A stretch of DNA of 64,000 nucleotides from Saccharopolyspora rhizosphaerae (GCF_003931915.1 NZ_RSAA01000015.1:372001-436000), one strand, 5' to 3'; positions 27,796-36,580 are shown, numbered from the stretch's first letter. Notes: generated from the sequence alone by a model not told the origin. A program made the numbers and translations.

Positions 27796-28272
27796 ATGAC
27801 CGAGTTGAGCCGAAGCGCCCGCACCGTCGCCGCCGCGCTGGCCGAGCACGGCATCGAGACCGACGTCCGAGAGCTCCCCGACAGCACGCGCAGTGCTCGG
27901 GACGCTGCTTCGGCGATCGGCTGCGAGCTCGCCCAGATCACGAAATCGCTCGTCTTCCGGCAGGTTCCAGCCGACCGCCCGGTCTAGGTGCTCGCCTCCG
28001 GCTCGGACCGGGTCGACGAGTCCAAGCTCGCCGAGGTCGTCGGCGGGACCGTGGAGCAGGCTCCCGCGTCGTGGGTGAAGGAGCGAACGGGGTTCGCCGT
28101 CGGCGGAGTTCCGCCACTGGGACACCTGGAGCCGCTGACCACCGTCGTCGACGAGGACCTGCTGCGCTTCCACGTCGTGTGGGCCGCCGCGGGAACGCCG
28201 CGGGCGGTCTTCCCCGCCGCACCCCAGCGGCTTGCCGAAGCCGCGCAGGCCCAGGTCGCCTCCGTCACCTGA
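27796..28272 (+). pseudogene. YbaK/EbsC-family aminoacyl-tRNA deacylase gene with in-frame amber stop
   Basis: Two halves in the same frame, separated only by a TAG at 27985-27987 (codon 64). First half: 'AAALAEHGIETDVRELPDST' and 'GCELAQITKSLVFRQVPADR'. Second half: 'VLASGSDRVDESKLAEVVGG', 'SWVKERTGFAVGGVPPLGHL' and 'VDEDLLRFHVVWAAAGTPRA'. Together they make a complete YbaK-type trans-editing domain of about 158 residues with the usual GGVPP loop. The TAG falls where homologues have a leucine or similar residue in 'RPV-VLASG', one base from TTG. Nonsense mutation, stop readthrough or a sequencing error are all possible. Starts 13 bases after the VanX-like gene. Confidence 0.8.
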
Positions 28273-28291
28273 GCACCGTTCGGGAACGTGC
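28273..28291 (+). terminator. Small hairpin after the YbaK-family gene
   Basis: Arms GCACCGTTC and GAACGTGC pair with one bulge across a short loop, immediately after the stop codon. Confidence 0.4.
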
Positions 28292-28331
28292 TGAAGAGTG
28301 CTGGTCAGAGCCCCGCGCCGTGCACGCCCCG

Positions 28332-28353
28332 TCGAACTTCGCGCGAAGTTCGA
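28332..28353. repeat. 22-bp palindromic repeat, perfect copy
   Basis: Half-site TCGAACTTCGC followed directly by its reverse complement, giving a self-complementary 22-mer with no loop. It lies between the convergent YbaK-family and TetR genes. The same sequence recurs at 56613 and 63070, and variants occur at 32007-32427 and 63026-63659. Confidence 0.9.
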
Positions 28354-28524
28354 CCAGGGGGCTCAGCCGGCACCACCGCAGTCCTCCAGCGGTACGTGGT
28401 GAGTACCCCCGGGACCCGTGTGAGTGGCACACGTCAGGAGCGGCGCACCGATCGCGCGGAGCTGTTGTGTCTGCTCCTTCCGGAGCAGTCGGCAGCGCCG
28501 AGCGGAGCGGTTCCTCGACAGCTC

Positions 28525-29151
28525 TTAGTACGGCAGGCCTTCGGCTGCGGTGCGCAGGGCGGAGCGCAGGATGGCGGCCAGGTCGGCCGGACCCATGTCG
28601 GGTTCGGTGGCGCTGCGCTGGGCGAACTCCTCGGCGGCGGCGCGCAGGGCGCCGTTGATCGTCGCCGCGTGGACCTTGATGCGCAGGTCGTCGGGGCTCG
28701 CCCCGGCGCGTTCGGCGAGGAGCTCGCGCAACACCGGCAACGCCTCGTCGTGCGCCTGCAGCCACACCGCGCGCAGTGCCGGGTCGGTCCCGGTCATCCG
28801 GATCAGGTCGAGCACGGCCGGGTCGGCTTCGGGAAGCGTGCCGCGTTCGCAGGTGTCGATGAGGAACGTCAGGAGCCCGGTGTCCGGCGGGCAGTGGCGC
28901 AGTTGTTCCGTGGCGGCGTCGAGGCTTTCGGCGAGCAGCGGGCGGACGCAGCTCTGCTTGGACGGGAAGTGCCGCCACAGGGTGCGCGTCGAGATGCCCA
29001 CGGCGCGCGCGATCTGTTCGCCCTTGGTGGCGGCGACACCCTGCGAGGCGAACAGGTCGACGGTCGCGCGGGCGATCTCCAGTCGCAGGGCGGCCTTGCG
29101 CCGGTCGGTCAGCGACGGCTTGGCCGCCGCCGGTGTCGCGTCCTGGTCCAC
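28525..29151 (-). CDS. TetR-family transcriptional regulator
   Basis: 208 residues. The N-terminal helix-turn-helix is 'GEQIARAVGISTRTLWRHFP' (about 44-63), preceded by 'IARATVDLFASQGVAATK'. The C-terminal half is an all-helical ligand domain ('GLLTFLIDTCERGTLPEADP'), ligand unknown. The GTG at 29151 has AGGAGG four bases upstream, which fixes the start; the frame is open further upstream but without a ribosome binding site. It is divergent from a secreted lipase gene. Two perfect palindromes lie between them, and either could be its operator. Confidence 0.9.
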   Translation of the reverse strand: MDQDATPAAAKPSLTDRRKAALRLEIARATVDLFASQGVAATKGEQIARAVGISTRTLWRHFPSKQSCVRPLLAESLDAATEQLRHCPPDTGLLTFLIDTCERGTLPEADPAVLDLIRMTGTDPALRAVWLQAHDEALPVLRELLAERAGASPDDLRIKVHAATINGALRAAAEEFAQRSATEPDMGPADLAAILRSALRTAAEGLPY

Positions 29152-29217
29152 TCGTCCTCCTGTGCCGCCCGGGTGGAGGAGCATAGGCGCGCGGCGAACC
29201 GTCGTCGAACGACGTCT

Positions 29218-29232
29218 TGTCACTGAGTGACA
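29218..29232. promoter_or_regulatory. 15-bp palindrome between tetR and lipase genes
   Basis: Arms TGTCACT and AGTGACA around a single G, perfectly symmetric. It is nearer to the TetR gene than the second palindrome and is a candidate autoregulatory operator. Confidence 0.55.
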
Positions 29233-29243
29233 TGCTGCATAAG

Positions 29244-29257
29244 CTACTCCGGAGTAG
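29244..29257. promoter_or_regulatory. TACT-N4-AGTA operator, copy 1 (lipase/tetR)
   Basis: Perfect 14-bp palindrome with arms CTACTCC and GGAGTAG. The same TACT-N4-AGTA pattern occurs just upstream of the FadE operon (36435) and the SDR gene (57728). Confidence 0.6.
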
Positions 29258-29419
29258 ATAGCAGTCCAGCCGGCGAGCGCGGCCACGAACCGCGCGTCGG
29301 CGGGAAACGTCGTGCCGGGGCGGACTCCGCCCTCCATCCGGGTCGCGGTGACCTGCCGCTGACCCGATCGACTCGCGCAGTTCAGTTCGCACCATCCAAT
29401 GACGCAGGGAGCGACCCGC

Positions 29420-30778
29420 ATGCGCCGAACCGTCCTCCGCCCGCCTTCCGCAGCGCGAAGCCTGATCACCACCACCGCGTTGTCACTGGTCTTCGCGTGC
29501 GCGCACGCCGCGCCCGCAGCCGCCGAGGAACCCAACACCCCACCGAACACGCCGCCGCTGGTCAGCGCCGGCTTCTACGACCCGCCCGCCGATCTCCCCG
29601 CTGCCGACGGCGCGCTGGTGCGCACCGAGCCGCTGCCGCTCGCGCTGAGCCTGCCGAGCATCGGCGGGCAGCGGTTGCCGGGCACGGCGACCCGGCTGAT
29701 GTACAAGACCACCGACTCCACCGGTCAACCCGCGGCCGTGACCGGTGCTTACATCGAACCGGCTGCCGAGTGGCGCGGCGCTGGTCCGCGTCCGCTGGTG
29801 GCCGTGGCGCCCGGAACCATGGGCCAAGGCGACTCGTGCTCGGCGTCGATGGGCCTGGAGCGTCCGATCTCGCTCAACGGGGACTCGGTGTCGGTCGGGT
29901 ACGAAGACATCGGCATCTACCGGCTGCTGGCCGAAGGCGCGGCCGTGGTCGTCACCGACTACGTCGGGCTGGGCACCACCGACCGGCTGCACACCTACGT
30001 GAACCGGATCGACGGTGGTCACGCGCTGCTCGACGCGGTGCGAGCGGCCCGCGCGCTGCCCGACGCGTCGATCACTCCCGACTCGCGCGTCGGCCTCTAC
30101 GGATACAGCCAGGGCGGCGGCGCCACCGCCTCCGCGGCCGAGCTGCAGCCCGAGTACGCACCGGACGTCCCGTTGGCCGGCGCCTACGTCGGAGCCCCGC
30201 CTGCGAACCTCACCGAGGTCATCGACGGCATCGACGGCAGCGCCCTGGTCGGGGCGCTCGGCTGGGCGCTCAACGGGTTCCTCCAGGCCCACCCAGACCT
30301 GCGGCCGGTCGCCGAGGAGTACCTCAACGACGAAGGCCGGGAGGCGCTGGAGGACGTGTCCACCGCGTGCATCGGTGACGGCATCCTCGACCACGCCTTC
30401 GGCAGCAGCAAGAACTGGACCACCACCACGGGTCAGAGCCTGGGTGAGGTCGTCGAAGCCGAACCGGCGGTGCGCGAGGTCCTCGACGACCAGCTGCTCG
30501 GCACGACCAGGCCCGCCACCTCCGTCCGCGTCGCCACCGGCGTGCAGGACGACATCGTGCCGCACGAGCAGGCCCGCCAGCTCGCCGTCGACTGGTGTGC
30601 CGCAGGCGGTGAGGTGACCTACGAGGCCGTCCAGATCCCCGACCTGGGCAAGGGACTGCTGACCAACCACCTGGTCCCGCTGCTGACCGACCAGGGCAAG
30701 GCCATCTCGTGGCTCACCGACCGGTTCAACGGAGCCGCGGCGATCAACAACTGCAACACCCTGCCCGAACAGCCGTGA
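29420..30778 (+). CDS. Secreted lipase (LIP family, PF03583-like)
   Basis: 452 residues. The signal peptide 'AARSLITTTALSLVFACAHA' ends near 'APAAAEE', so the enzyme is exported. The alpha/beta-hydrolase nucleophile elbow is 'GLYGYSQGGGATASA' (GxSxG, Ser near 231). Family features include 'YKTTDSTGQPAAVTGAYIEP' and 'VVVTDYVGLGT'; the acid and His are expected in 'GVQDDIVPHEQARQLA' and 'LTNHLVPLL'. It should hydrolyse lipid esters outside the cell. ATG 29420 is preferred over 29399 because GGGAG lies eight bases before it and the signal peptide then starts cleanly. Divergent from tetR. Confidence 0.85.
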   Translation: MRRTVLRPPSAARSLITTTALSLVFACAHAAPAAAEEPNTPPNTPPLVSAGFYDPPADLPAADGALVRTEPLPLALSLPSIGGQRLPGTATRLMYKTTDSTGQPAAVTGAYIEPAAEWRGAGPRPLVAVAPGTMGQGDSCSASMGLERPISLNGDSVSVGYEDIGIYRLLAEGAAVVVTDYVGLGTTDRLHTYVNRIDGGHALLDAVRAARALPDASITPDSRVGLYGYSQGGGATASAAELQPEYAPDVPLAGAYVGAPPANLTEVIDGIDGSALVGALGWALNGFLQAHPDLRPVAEEYLNDEGREALEDVSTACIGDGILDHAFGSSKNWTTTTGQSLGEVVEAEPAVREVLDDQLLGTTRPATSVRVATGVQDDIVPHEQARQLAVDWCAAGGEVTYEAVQIPDLGKGLLTNHLVPLLTDQGKAISWLTDRFNGAAAINNCNTLPEQP

Positions 30779-30784
30779 CGGGAC

Positions 30785-30811
30785 GGGCCGCGGGCCCCCT
30801 GCCCGCGGCCC
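30785..30811 (+). terminator. Terminator after the lipase gene
   Basis: Perfect 11-bp GC stem GGGCCGCGGGC (30785-30795) and GCCCGCGGCCC (30801-30811) with a five-base loop, six bases after the stop codon. Confidence 0.8.
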
Positions 30812-31050
30812 CGCCTCGGATCGTGGTGTCGCGGCAACGCCAGAGGTCGCCTAGTTGCCGCGCCGCGGGCGATGTCCGCCGGCTCGCCGGGCGTGCTCCA
30901 CTTCGATGATGCGAGTGGAGGCGTCGCGGGCGAGCGGAAGCCAGTGGCGTGCGCGCCGGTGTGCCGTGCCGGGGTCGCCGCAGGGAACTCCGAGCGCCTC
31001 GGCTTGCACGAGCGCAGAATCGGGGGACGGCCGACCTAGGGGGCTTGCGC

Positions 31051-31794
31051 ATGTTGTTGCCCGCTCTGCCCGACGACACCTTCCAGCGCGTGCTCTGCGT
31101 CGTCGCCCACCCGGACGACATGGAGTACGGCACGTCCGCCGCCGTCGCCCGTTGGGCGGACCGCGGGATCGACGTGGGATACCTGCTGCTCACGCGCGGT
31201 GAGGCCGGGATGCCGAACCCTCCGGACGAGACCGCGCGACTCCGCCTCGCCGAGCAGCAGGCCGCGTGCGCACTCGTCGGCGTCGAGCACCTCACGGTGC
31301 TGCAGCACCCCGACGGCGTGCTCGTCGAAGGCCTGGACCTGCGTCGCGACATCTGCCGCGAGATCCGCCGGTTCAAGCCCGACGCCGTGCTCGGCATGCC
31401 CTACGACATCGAGACCCCGATGGGCTTCAACCAGTCCGACCACCGCGTCGCCGGGGTGGCGACCATCGACGCCCTGAACGACGCGGGAAACCGGTGGATC
31501 TTCCCCGAGCAGATCGAGGACGAAGGGCTGGAAACCTGCTCCCCTCGGTGGTTCCTGATGCCCGGGATGGCCGGGGACCTGGACGCCACCCACGGCGTCG
31601 ACGTCTCCGGCAGGCCGGTGCAGACGGGCGTGGCCTCCCTCGAAGCCCACGCCGCCTACCTCGCCGCCCTCCCGGACCACCCCGCCCCGGCGGACTTCAT
31701 CCCGAAGATCCTCGCCGCCAACGGCAAGCTCCTGGGCGTCGAGCACGCGGTGCTCTTCCGAGCCCGAGACCGCCACGCTCCACCGGAGTTCTGA
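31051..31794 (+). CDS. PIG-L/LmbE-family deacetylase
   Basis: 247 residues. The metal-binding motif 'CVVAHPDDMEYGTSAAVARW' is near the N-terminus (AHPDD), with 'LLLTRGEAGMPNPPDETARL' after it and the third ligand in 'FNQSDHRVAGVATIDAL' near 132. Members are zinc-dependent N-acetylglucosaminyl or mycothiol-pathway (MshB, Mca-like) deacetylases; the substrate cannot be fixed from sequence. ATG 31051 follows TAGGGGGC. Upstream in-frame sequence is Arg-rich and non-homologous. Confidence 0.85.
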   Translation: MLLPALPDDTFQRVLCVVAHPDDMEYGTSAAVARWADRGIDVGYLLLTRGEAGMPNPPDETARLRLAEQQAACALVGVEHLTVLQHPDGVLVEGLDLRRDICREIRRFKPDAVLGMPYDIETPMGFNQSDHRVAGVATIDALNDAGNRWIFPEQIEDEGLETCSPRWFLMPGMAGDLDATHGVDVSGRPVQTGVASLEAHAAYLAALPDHPAPADFIPKILAANGKLLGVEHAVLFRARDRHAPPEF

Positions 31795-32006
31795 GAACTG
31801 CTCGCGAACGCGGTTGCAGAGCAAGCTCCCTCACAAGCGTCGGTTGCGCAGGTGCCCTGATCTCACCGGCCGAGCGCAGGTTGACCAACACCGGGTGCCG
31901 GCGGAGACCGCACGGCCGGTGCCGAGGCCCTGTCACCACCCGGGCGGTGACAGCGGCGGCCTCGGTCGAGGATGACTCGCGTGTCGCCCCTCGCCACCAG
32001 GCCCGC

Positions 32007-32066
32007 TCGAAGTTCGCGCGAAGTTCGACCCTGGACTGTGGCCCTCGGAATTCGCGCGAAGTTCGG
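32007..32066. repeat. Palindromic repeat pair A
   Basis: Copy 1 at 32007-32028 differs from the perfect palindrome at one base; copy 2 at 32045-32066 begins TCGGAATTCGC. The 16-base spacer ends in GTGGCCC. Core TTCGCGCGAA is intact in both. Confidence 0.8.
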
Positions 32067-32367
32067 AGACGGCCCGCTCGCGCACGGGCCCGCGAGTGCG
32101 GGACTCGGCGCGGTGGCTCAGGTGACGTCCATGGTTCGTGGGGTATTCGTCGGCCTGTGGGTGGTGAGGCCCGGGAACGTTGCAGGAAGCCTCAATGACC
32201 AGGCAAGGAACGCGGAACGCTCGGCTTCCCGGGCTCTGGCTGGAGCACCGGGGGTGTGGGCTGGGTGTGCTGCGTCGGCTTGCGGTGGTGCGTCAGTGCA
32301 CCCGCTCGGGCCGTGGCGGCGGACTCGTCAGGGGTGACTCGTGGGCGTCGGCTCCGCCACGGGTTCT

Positions 32368-32427
32368 TCGAACTTCGCGCGAATGTCGACCTCGGGCCGT
32401 GGCCCTCGAGGTTCGCGCGAATGTCGA
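32368..32427. repeat. Palindromic repeat pair B
   Basis: Copies at 32368-32389 and 32406-32427, each ending GCGAATGTCGA in place of GCGAAGTTCGA. The spacer again ends GTGGCCC. Same spacing as pair A, so the pair seems to have duplicated as a unit. Confidence 0.8.
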
Positions 32428-32666
32428 AGGGGGGTGGTGTGGTCGCGATCGTGTTCACGTTCCTGCGGGGTGTGGGCGTGTGCGTCGGGGAGTGGGGTTT
32501 GTTGGGAGCGGGCGGGTTCTGAAAGGAGTTCGCGCACCGCAGGCGATGGGGAACTGCACGCCGCTGACCGCAGTTGCGGGTTGATCAGCCTGGCAGTGGC
32601 GCAGGTGCGGATCTCGTGTGCGGGTGGGGAGTTGTGGGCGCGGGGTTGCGCGCTCACCCTGGTGAC

Positions 32667-33590
32667 GTGGACAGCGAGAGCTATGCCCGCTTCCTCCCGG
32701 CTTCCTACCGGCGGCGGGCCTCCGAAGTGGCACCGACGTCGACGTGGTGGAACTGGCGGGGCGGTCGTGTGCACATCGCGCGCGCCGCGGCGCCGGAGGC
32801 GTCCGCGCGGGCGTTGGTCGTCCACGGAGCCGCCGGGTACTCGGCAGCGCTGTGGCCGGTGTGCGCGCCGATCGCCGGCATGGCTGAGGTGCTGATGCCC
32901 GACCTCCCGCCCTACGGCAGCAGCGTCGTCCCGCGCCCGGGGCGCATCCGCTACGGCGACTGGGTGGAGCTGCTGTGCGAGCTCGTCCTCGTCGAGAGCC
33001 GGCGCGACAACCGGCCGCTGGTGCTCGTCGGCGCGAGCATGGGCGGGATGCTGGCCTACGAGGTCGCCGCCCGCACCGGCCTGGCTTCGGCGGTGGTGGC
33101 GACCTGCCTGCTCGACCCGAGCGATCCGGTCGCCCGGCGACACGCCGCCCGCGGCGCCGTCGGCTCGGTCCCGCTCCCGGCGCTGGCTCTGCTGGAGCGG
33201 ATCGCGGGAAGCGTGCGGGTGCCGATGCGCTGGTTGGCCGACGAGCACAAGATGAGTCGGAACCCCGAGCTGTCGGCGTTGTGCGCCGCCGATCCGAAGG
33301 GCGGTGGTGCGGCGACCCCGCTCGGACTGCTCACGAGCTTCGCGCGCTTCGAGCACACCCCACCCGAGAACTTCACGGACACGCCGGTGGTCCTCACCCA
33401 TCCCGCAGCCGACGACTGGACGCCACCGGAGCTCAGCACCCGCTTCCTGGACCGGGTCAAAGCGCCCACAACGCTGGTGGTGCTGGAGAACTGCGGCCAC
33501 TACCCGGCCGAGGAACCGGGCCTCACGCAGCTCGCCGAAACCCTCTACAGCCTCATCGGCAACACCCTCGGAGACTGCGCCCAAGCCTGA
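32667..33590 (+). CDS. Alpha/beta-hydrolase fold protein
   Basis: 307 residues. The nucleophile elbow is 'LVLVGASMGGMLAYEVAART' (GxSxG, Ser near 124) and the oxyanion region is 'ALVVHGAAGYSAALWPVCAP'. The catalytic acid should lie in 'LTHPAADDWTPPELS' and the His in 'VLENCGHYPAEEPG' near the end. The substrate is unknown; it resembles cytosolic esterase or lysophospholipase-like hydrolases. GTG 32667 begins where homology begins; upstream starts add unrelated Gly-rich sequence. The ribosome binding site is weak. Confidence 0.8.
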   Translation: MDSESYARFLPASYRRRASEVAPTSTWWNWRGGRVHIARAAAPEASARALVVHGAAGYSAALWPVCAPIAGMAEVLMPDLPPYGSSVVPRPGRIRYGDWVELLCELVLVESRRDNRPLVLVGASMGGMLAYEVAARTGLASAVVATCLLDPSDPVARRHAARGAVGSVPLPALALLERIAGSVRVPMRWLADEHKMSRNPELSALCAADPKGGGAATPLGLLTSFARFEHTPPENFTDTPVVLTHPAADDWTPPELSTRFLDRVKAPTTLVVLENCGHYPAEEPGLTQLAETLYSLIGNTLGDCAQA

Positions 33591-33765
33591 AACGGCGCGT
33601 CCGAAAGGGCGCTGTGCACGTCCCACCACCCGACCAGTGCTCACCTCCGCACGTCGACGGGTGGCGCAGCCCCGTGGGAACTGCGCTCGTTCCCGAGGCG
33701 TCAGGTCCACTCGGTCCCTCCCCTGTGGATGGGGCGGGGCGCCGCCCGGTCCCGGGCGGAACCAG

Positions 33766-33796
33766 CCCTGGACCGTCCACCGAGGACGGTTCAGGG
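33766..33796. terminator. Bidirectional terminator between convergent genes
   Basis: Thirteen-bp stem with one G:T pair: CCCTGGACCGTCC (33766-33778) and GGACGGTTCAGGG (33784-33796), five-base loop. It lies between the alpha/beta-hydrolase gene and the oppositely transcribed FadE pair, and could serve both. Confidence 0.75.
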
Positions 33797-33813
33797 CCGG
33801 TCGAGGGGGAGGG

Positions 33814-35022
33814 TCACTTGAGCTCAGCGCTGGACTTCCCGAGCAGGCGACGAGCGACGATGAGCTGCTGGATCTGCTGGGTGCCTTCGAAGATGTCGAG
33901 GATCTTCGAGTCGCGGGCCCACTTCTCCAGCAGCGATTCCTCGGTGTAGCCGACGGTGCCGCAGAGCTCGACGCAGCGCAGGGTGATGTCGACGACCGAG
34001 CGGCCGGCCTTGGCCTTGGCCATCGACGCCTGCAACGAGTTCGGCTTGCGGTTGTCGGCCATCCACGCGGCCTGCAACGTCAGCAGGTACGCGGCCTCGT
34101 AGTCGGCTTCCAGCTGCAGGTACGCGGCGGCAGCGGCGTGCTGGGAGTTGGCCGGCCGGTCGTAGTCGACCGTCACGCCCGCCTCGGCGAGGACCTTCGC
34201 GGTCTCCTCGAGGGCGGCGCGCGCGACGCCGATGGCCATCGCGGCGACCAGCGGACGGGTGTTGTCGAAGGTCTGCATGACCCCGGCGAAGCCCGACTTG
34301 GTGTCGATCTCCGGCGAGCCGAGCAGGTTCTCCTTCGGCACCCGGCAGTTGTCGAGCCGGATGACGGCGGTGTCGGAGGCCTTGATGCCGAGCTTGTGCT
34401 CCAGCCGCTCGACCTTGATGCCCGGTCGGGTCTTCTCCACCACGAAGGACTTGATCGCAGCGCGGCCGAGCGACTTGTCCAACGTGGCCCACACGACGAC
34501 GGTGTCGGCGCGGGCGCCGGAGGTGACGAAGATCTTCTCGCCGTTGAGGACGTACTCGTCGCCGTCGAGCTCCGCGGTGGTGCCGATGTTGGCGGAGTCC
34601 GAGCCGGTGTGAGGCTCGGTGATGGCCATCGCGGCCCACACGTTGGCGAAGCGCTTGGCCTGCTCCTCGTTGGCGACCGAGGCGATCGCCGCGTTGCCCA
34701 GACCCTGGCGCGGCATGGCCAGCAGCATCGCCACGTCGCCCCAGCACATCTCCATGGTGCCCAGCACCAGGTTGAGGTTGGCGCCGTTGCGGTTGCCCTT
34801 CTGGCTGTCGTCACCGCTCTTGCGCACGCCGGCCGCGCCCGCGCCGCCCTCGCCGGACGAGTTGAGCCCGTCAAGCAGCGCCGCGAGGGTGTCGAGCTCC
34901 TTCGGGTACTCGTGCTCCGCCCGGTCGTACTTGCGCGAGATCGGGCGGAAGACCTCGGAAGCGGCCTGGTAGGCCTGGTTGACCAGCGCGGTCGCCTTCT
35001 TCGGGACCTCAAGGTTGATCAT
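33814..35022 (-). CDS. Acyl-CoA dehydrogenase, FadE23-like partner
   Basis: 402 residues. FAD-dependent alpha,beta-dehydrogenation of acyl-CoA thioesters in the cytosol. ACAD middle-domain motif 'AMAITEPHTGSDSANIGTTA' and C-terminal 'RDSKILDIFEGTQQIQQLIV', whose Glu (FEGT) is the catalytic base in related dehydrogenases. The N-terminus is atypical, lacking a normal ACAD start and carrying a Gly/Ser-rich loop 'NSSGEGGAGAAGVRKSGDDS'. It follows the other ACAD gene by 29 bases on the same strand, the same order as mycobacterial fadE24-fadE23, so a heteromeric enzyme is likely. Confidence 0.85.
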   Translation of the reverse strand: MINLEVPKKATALVNQAYQAASEVFRPISRKYDRAEHEYPKELDTLAALLDGLNSSGEGGAGAAGVRKSGDDSQKGNRNGANLNLVLGTMEMCWGDVAMLLAMPRQGLGNAAIASVANEEQAKRFANVWAAMAITEPHTGSDSANIGTTAELDGDEYVLNGEKIFVTSGARADTVVVWATLDKSLGRAAIKSFVVEKTRPGIKVERLEHKLGIKASDTAVIRLDNCRVPKENLLGSPEIDTKSGFAGVMQTFDNTRPLVAAMAIGVARAALEETAKVLAEAGVTVDYDRPANSQHAAAAAYLQLEADYEAAYLLTLQAAWMADNRKPNSLQASMAKAKAGRSVVDITLRCVELCGTVGYTEESLLEKWARDSKILDIFEGTQQIQQLIVARRLLGKSSAELK

Positions 35023-35051
35023 GGTTCAAGTCCTTCGCGTCTCGGAAGCCC

Positions 35052-36395
35052 TCAGACGAGGACCGCGCCTTCCATCACGCCGATGGCGCGCAGGTCTCGG
35101 TACCAGCGCTCCACGGGGTGCTCCTTGGTGTAGCCGTGGCCGCCGAGCAGCTGCACACCGGCGCTGCCGATGGCCATCCCCTTGTCGGTGGCCAGCTTCC
35201 GGGCCAGCGCGACCTCGCGGGCGTACGGCTTGCCCTGCTCGGCGCGGGCCGCAGCGCGCAGCGTGGTCAGGCGGATGCTCTCCAGTTCGATGCCGATGTC
35301 GGCGACGCTGAAGGCCACGGCCTGGCGGTGGCTGATCGGTTCGCCGAAGGCGGTGCGCTCGTTGACGTAGGGGATCACGTAGTCGAGCACGGCCTTGGCG
35401 GTGCCGGCCGCGAGCGCGGACCAGGCCAACCGGGACAGCCGCACCAGGTCGGTGAACACGGCCTGGTCGGCGCCGCCGAGCAGCGCGGTCTTCGGAACGT
35501 TGACCTGGTCCAGGTGCACCTTGCCGGTCGCGGCCGAGCGCAGGCCCATGGCGGGCTCGGACTCGACGGACAGCCCGGAGCTGGAGGATTCGACCAGGAA
35601 CAGCGCGGCGCTGCCGTCGAGGTTCGCCGAGACGAGGAACAGCTCGGCTTGAGCGGCCCGCGGGACCAGCGACTTCACGCCGGTGAGCTGGTAGCCCTGC
35701 GGCGTGCGGGTGGCCGTGGTGGCCGGCTTGAACGGATCGGCGAGCGCGGTGCGCTCCTGCAGCGCCACGGCCGCGGCGGGCACGTTCTCACCGGTGAAGG
35801 CGGGCAGGTAGGTGGCCTGCTGGTCTTCGTCGCCCCACAGCGTCAGCGCGGTCGACACCGCCGACGGCGCGAGCACGGCGACGGCCAGGCCCATGTCGCC
35901 GTGCGCGAGGGCCTCGGTGACCAGCACGTTCGTCACCGCGGAGCGTTCGGTGCCGATACCGCCGAGGGATTCGGGGATGCCCACGACGCTCAAACCCAGC
36001 TCGGCGGAGCGCTCCAGCAGGCCCTCCGGCGGGCTGAGCTGCGCGTCGGCGTCGACGGCGGCCGGGCGCAGCTGCTCGGCGGCGAACTCGCGGACCGTCT
36101 CGGCGATGAGCGACTGCTCTTCGTCGGGTTCCAGGTCGAAGAGGTCCTTGGCCGGGGCCGGGGTGAGCCGGGCGGGCTTGTTGTGGCCCTGGATCTTCTT
36201 GAAGGACCTGGTGGCAGCGCCGGCGGCCCGGAAGCCGGTCCGGGTGCCGTTCTGCACCAGGTTCTCGAACTGCTTGCGCAGGCCGAACTTGTCGATGATC
36301 GGCGCGCTGGCGATCTTGGTCAGGGCAGCGAGGCCGAGGCCCATGGCGTCGCGCTTCCGGGCGCCGCCTGCCTGTCCGCGTTGGGCGTTTGACAC
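35052..36395 (-). CDS. Acyl-CoA dehydrogenase, FadE24-like partner
   Basis: 447 residues. A long N-terminal extension ('LGLAALTKIASAPIIDKFGL', 'GAATRSFKKIQGHN') precedes an ACAD core: 'AETVREFAAEQLRPAAVDAD', 'GYQLTGVKSLVPRAAQAELF' and 'GVQLLGGHGYTKEHPVERWY'. It lacks a clear FAD 'TEPxxGSD' motif (replaced around 'AAVALQERTALAD'), so it may be the non-catalytic or partly catalytic partner of the downstream ACAD. Extension and gene order resemble mycobacterial FadE24. GTG 36395 has GGAGA eight bases upstream. A TACT-N4-AGTA operator lies 40 bases upstream. Confidence 0.82.
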   Translation of the reverse strand: MSNAQRGQAGGARKRDAMGLGLAALTKIASAPIIDKFGLRKQFENLVQNGTRTGFRAAGAATRSFKKIQGHNKPARLTPAPAKDLFDLEPDEEQSLIAETVREFAAEQLRPAAVDADAQLSPPEGLLERSAELGLSVVGIPESLGGIGTERSAVTNVLVTEALAHGDMGLAVAVLAPSAVSTALTLWGDEDQQATYLPAFTGENVPAAAVALQERTALADPFKPATTATRTPQGYQLTGVKSLVPRAAQAELFLVSANLDGSAALFLVESSSSGLSVESEPAMGLRSAATGKVHLDQVNVPKTALLGGADQAVFTDLVRLSRLAWSALAAGTAKAVLDYVIPYVNERTAFGEPISHRQAVAFSVADIGIELESIRLTTLRAAARAEQGKPYAREVALARKLATDKGMAIGSAGVQLLGGHGYTKEHPVERWYRDLRAIGVMEGAVLV

Positions 36396-36434
36396 GGTGC
36401 GTCTCCAATCGGCCGGCAACGGCCGGGCATTACC

Positions 36435-36446
36435 TACTGACGAGTA
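36435..36446. promoter_or_regulatory. TACT-N4-AGTA operator, copy 2 (FadE operon)
   Basis: TACT (36435-36438), GACG, AGTA (36443-36446), 40 bases upstream of the first FadE start codon in an AT-rich promoter patch. Same pattern as 29245 and 57728. Confidence 0.55.
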
Positions 36447-36580
36447 AAATAACGCGTCCCGGCACCGCCGCGCCAGAGACCTCGATCACGGCTTGCTTGC
36501 TTTTCCGCCCCGCGGATGGTTTGGGGTCCCCGGCTCCGCCGGACCGCCCGTCGCTGGTTCGCGCGCGTGAAGCGAGCGGT

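Larger units (their letters stand above)
31795..32666. other. Long intergenic region holding four palindromic repeats
   Basis: About 870 bases without a convincing gene between two codirectional genes. It contains two paired palindrome elements (32007-32066 and 32368-32427). The pairs share the spacer pattern, repeat then about 16 bases including GTGGCCCTCG then repeat, suggesting a duplicated unit. Open frames in the region have no starts with ribosome binding sites. Confidence 0.5.

Noticed and set aside
25812-27941. A 709-codon minus-strand frame across the hydrolase, DUF2795 and VanX-like genes
   Set aside because: Crosses a MerR-type promoter and three supported genes; translation lacks any family signature.
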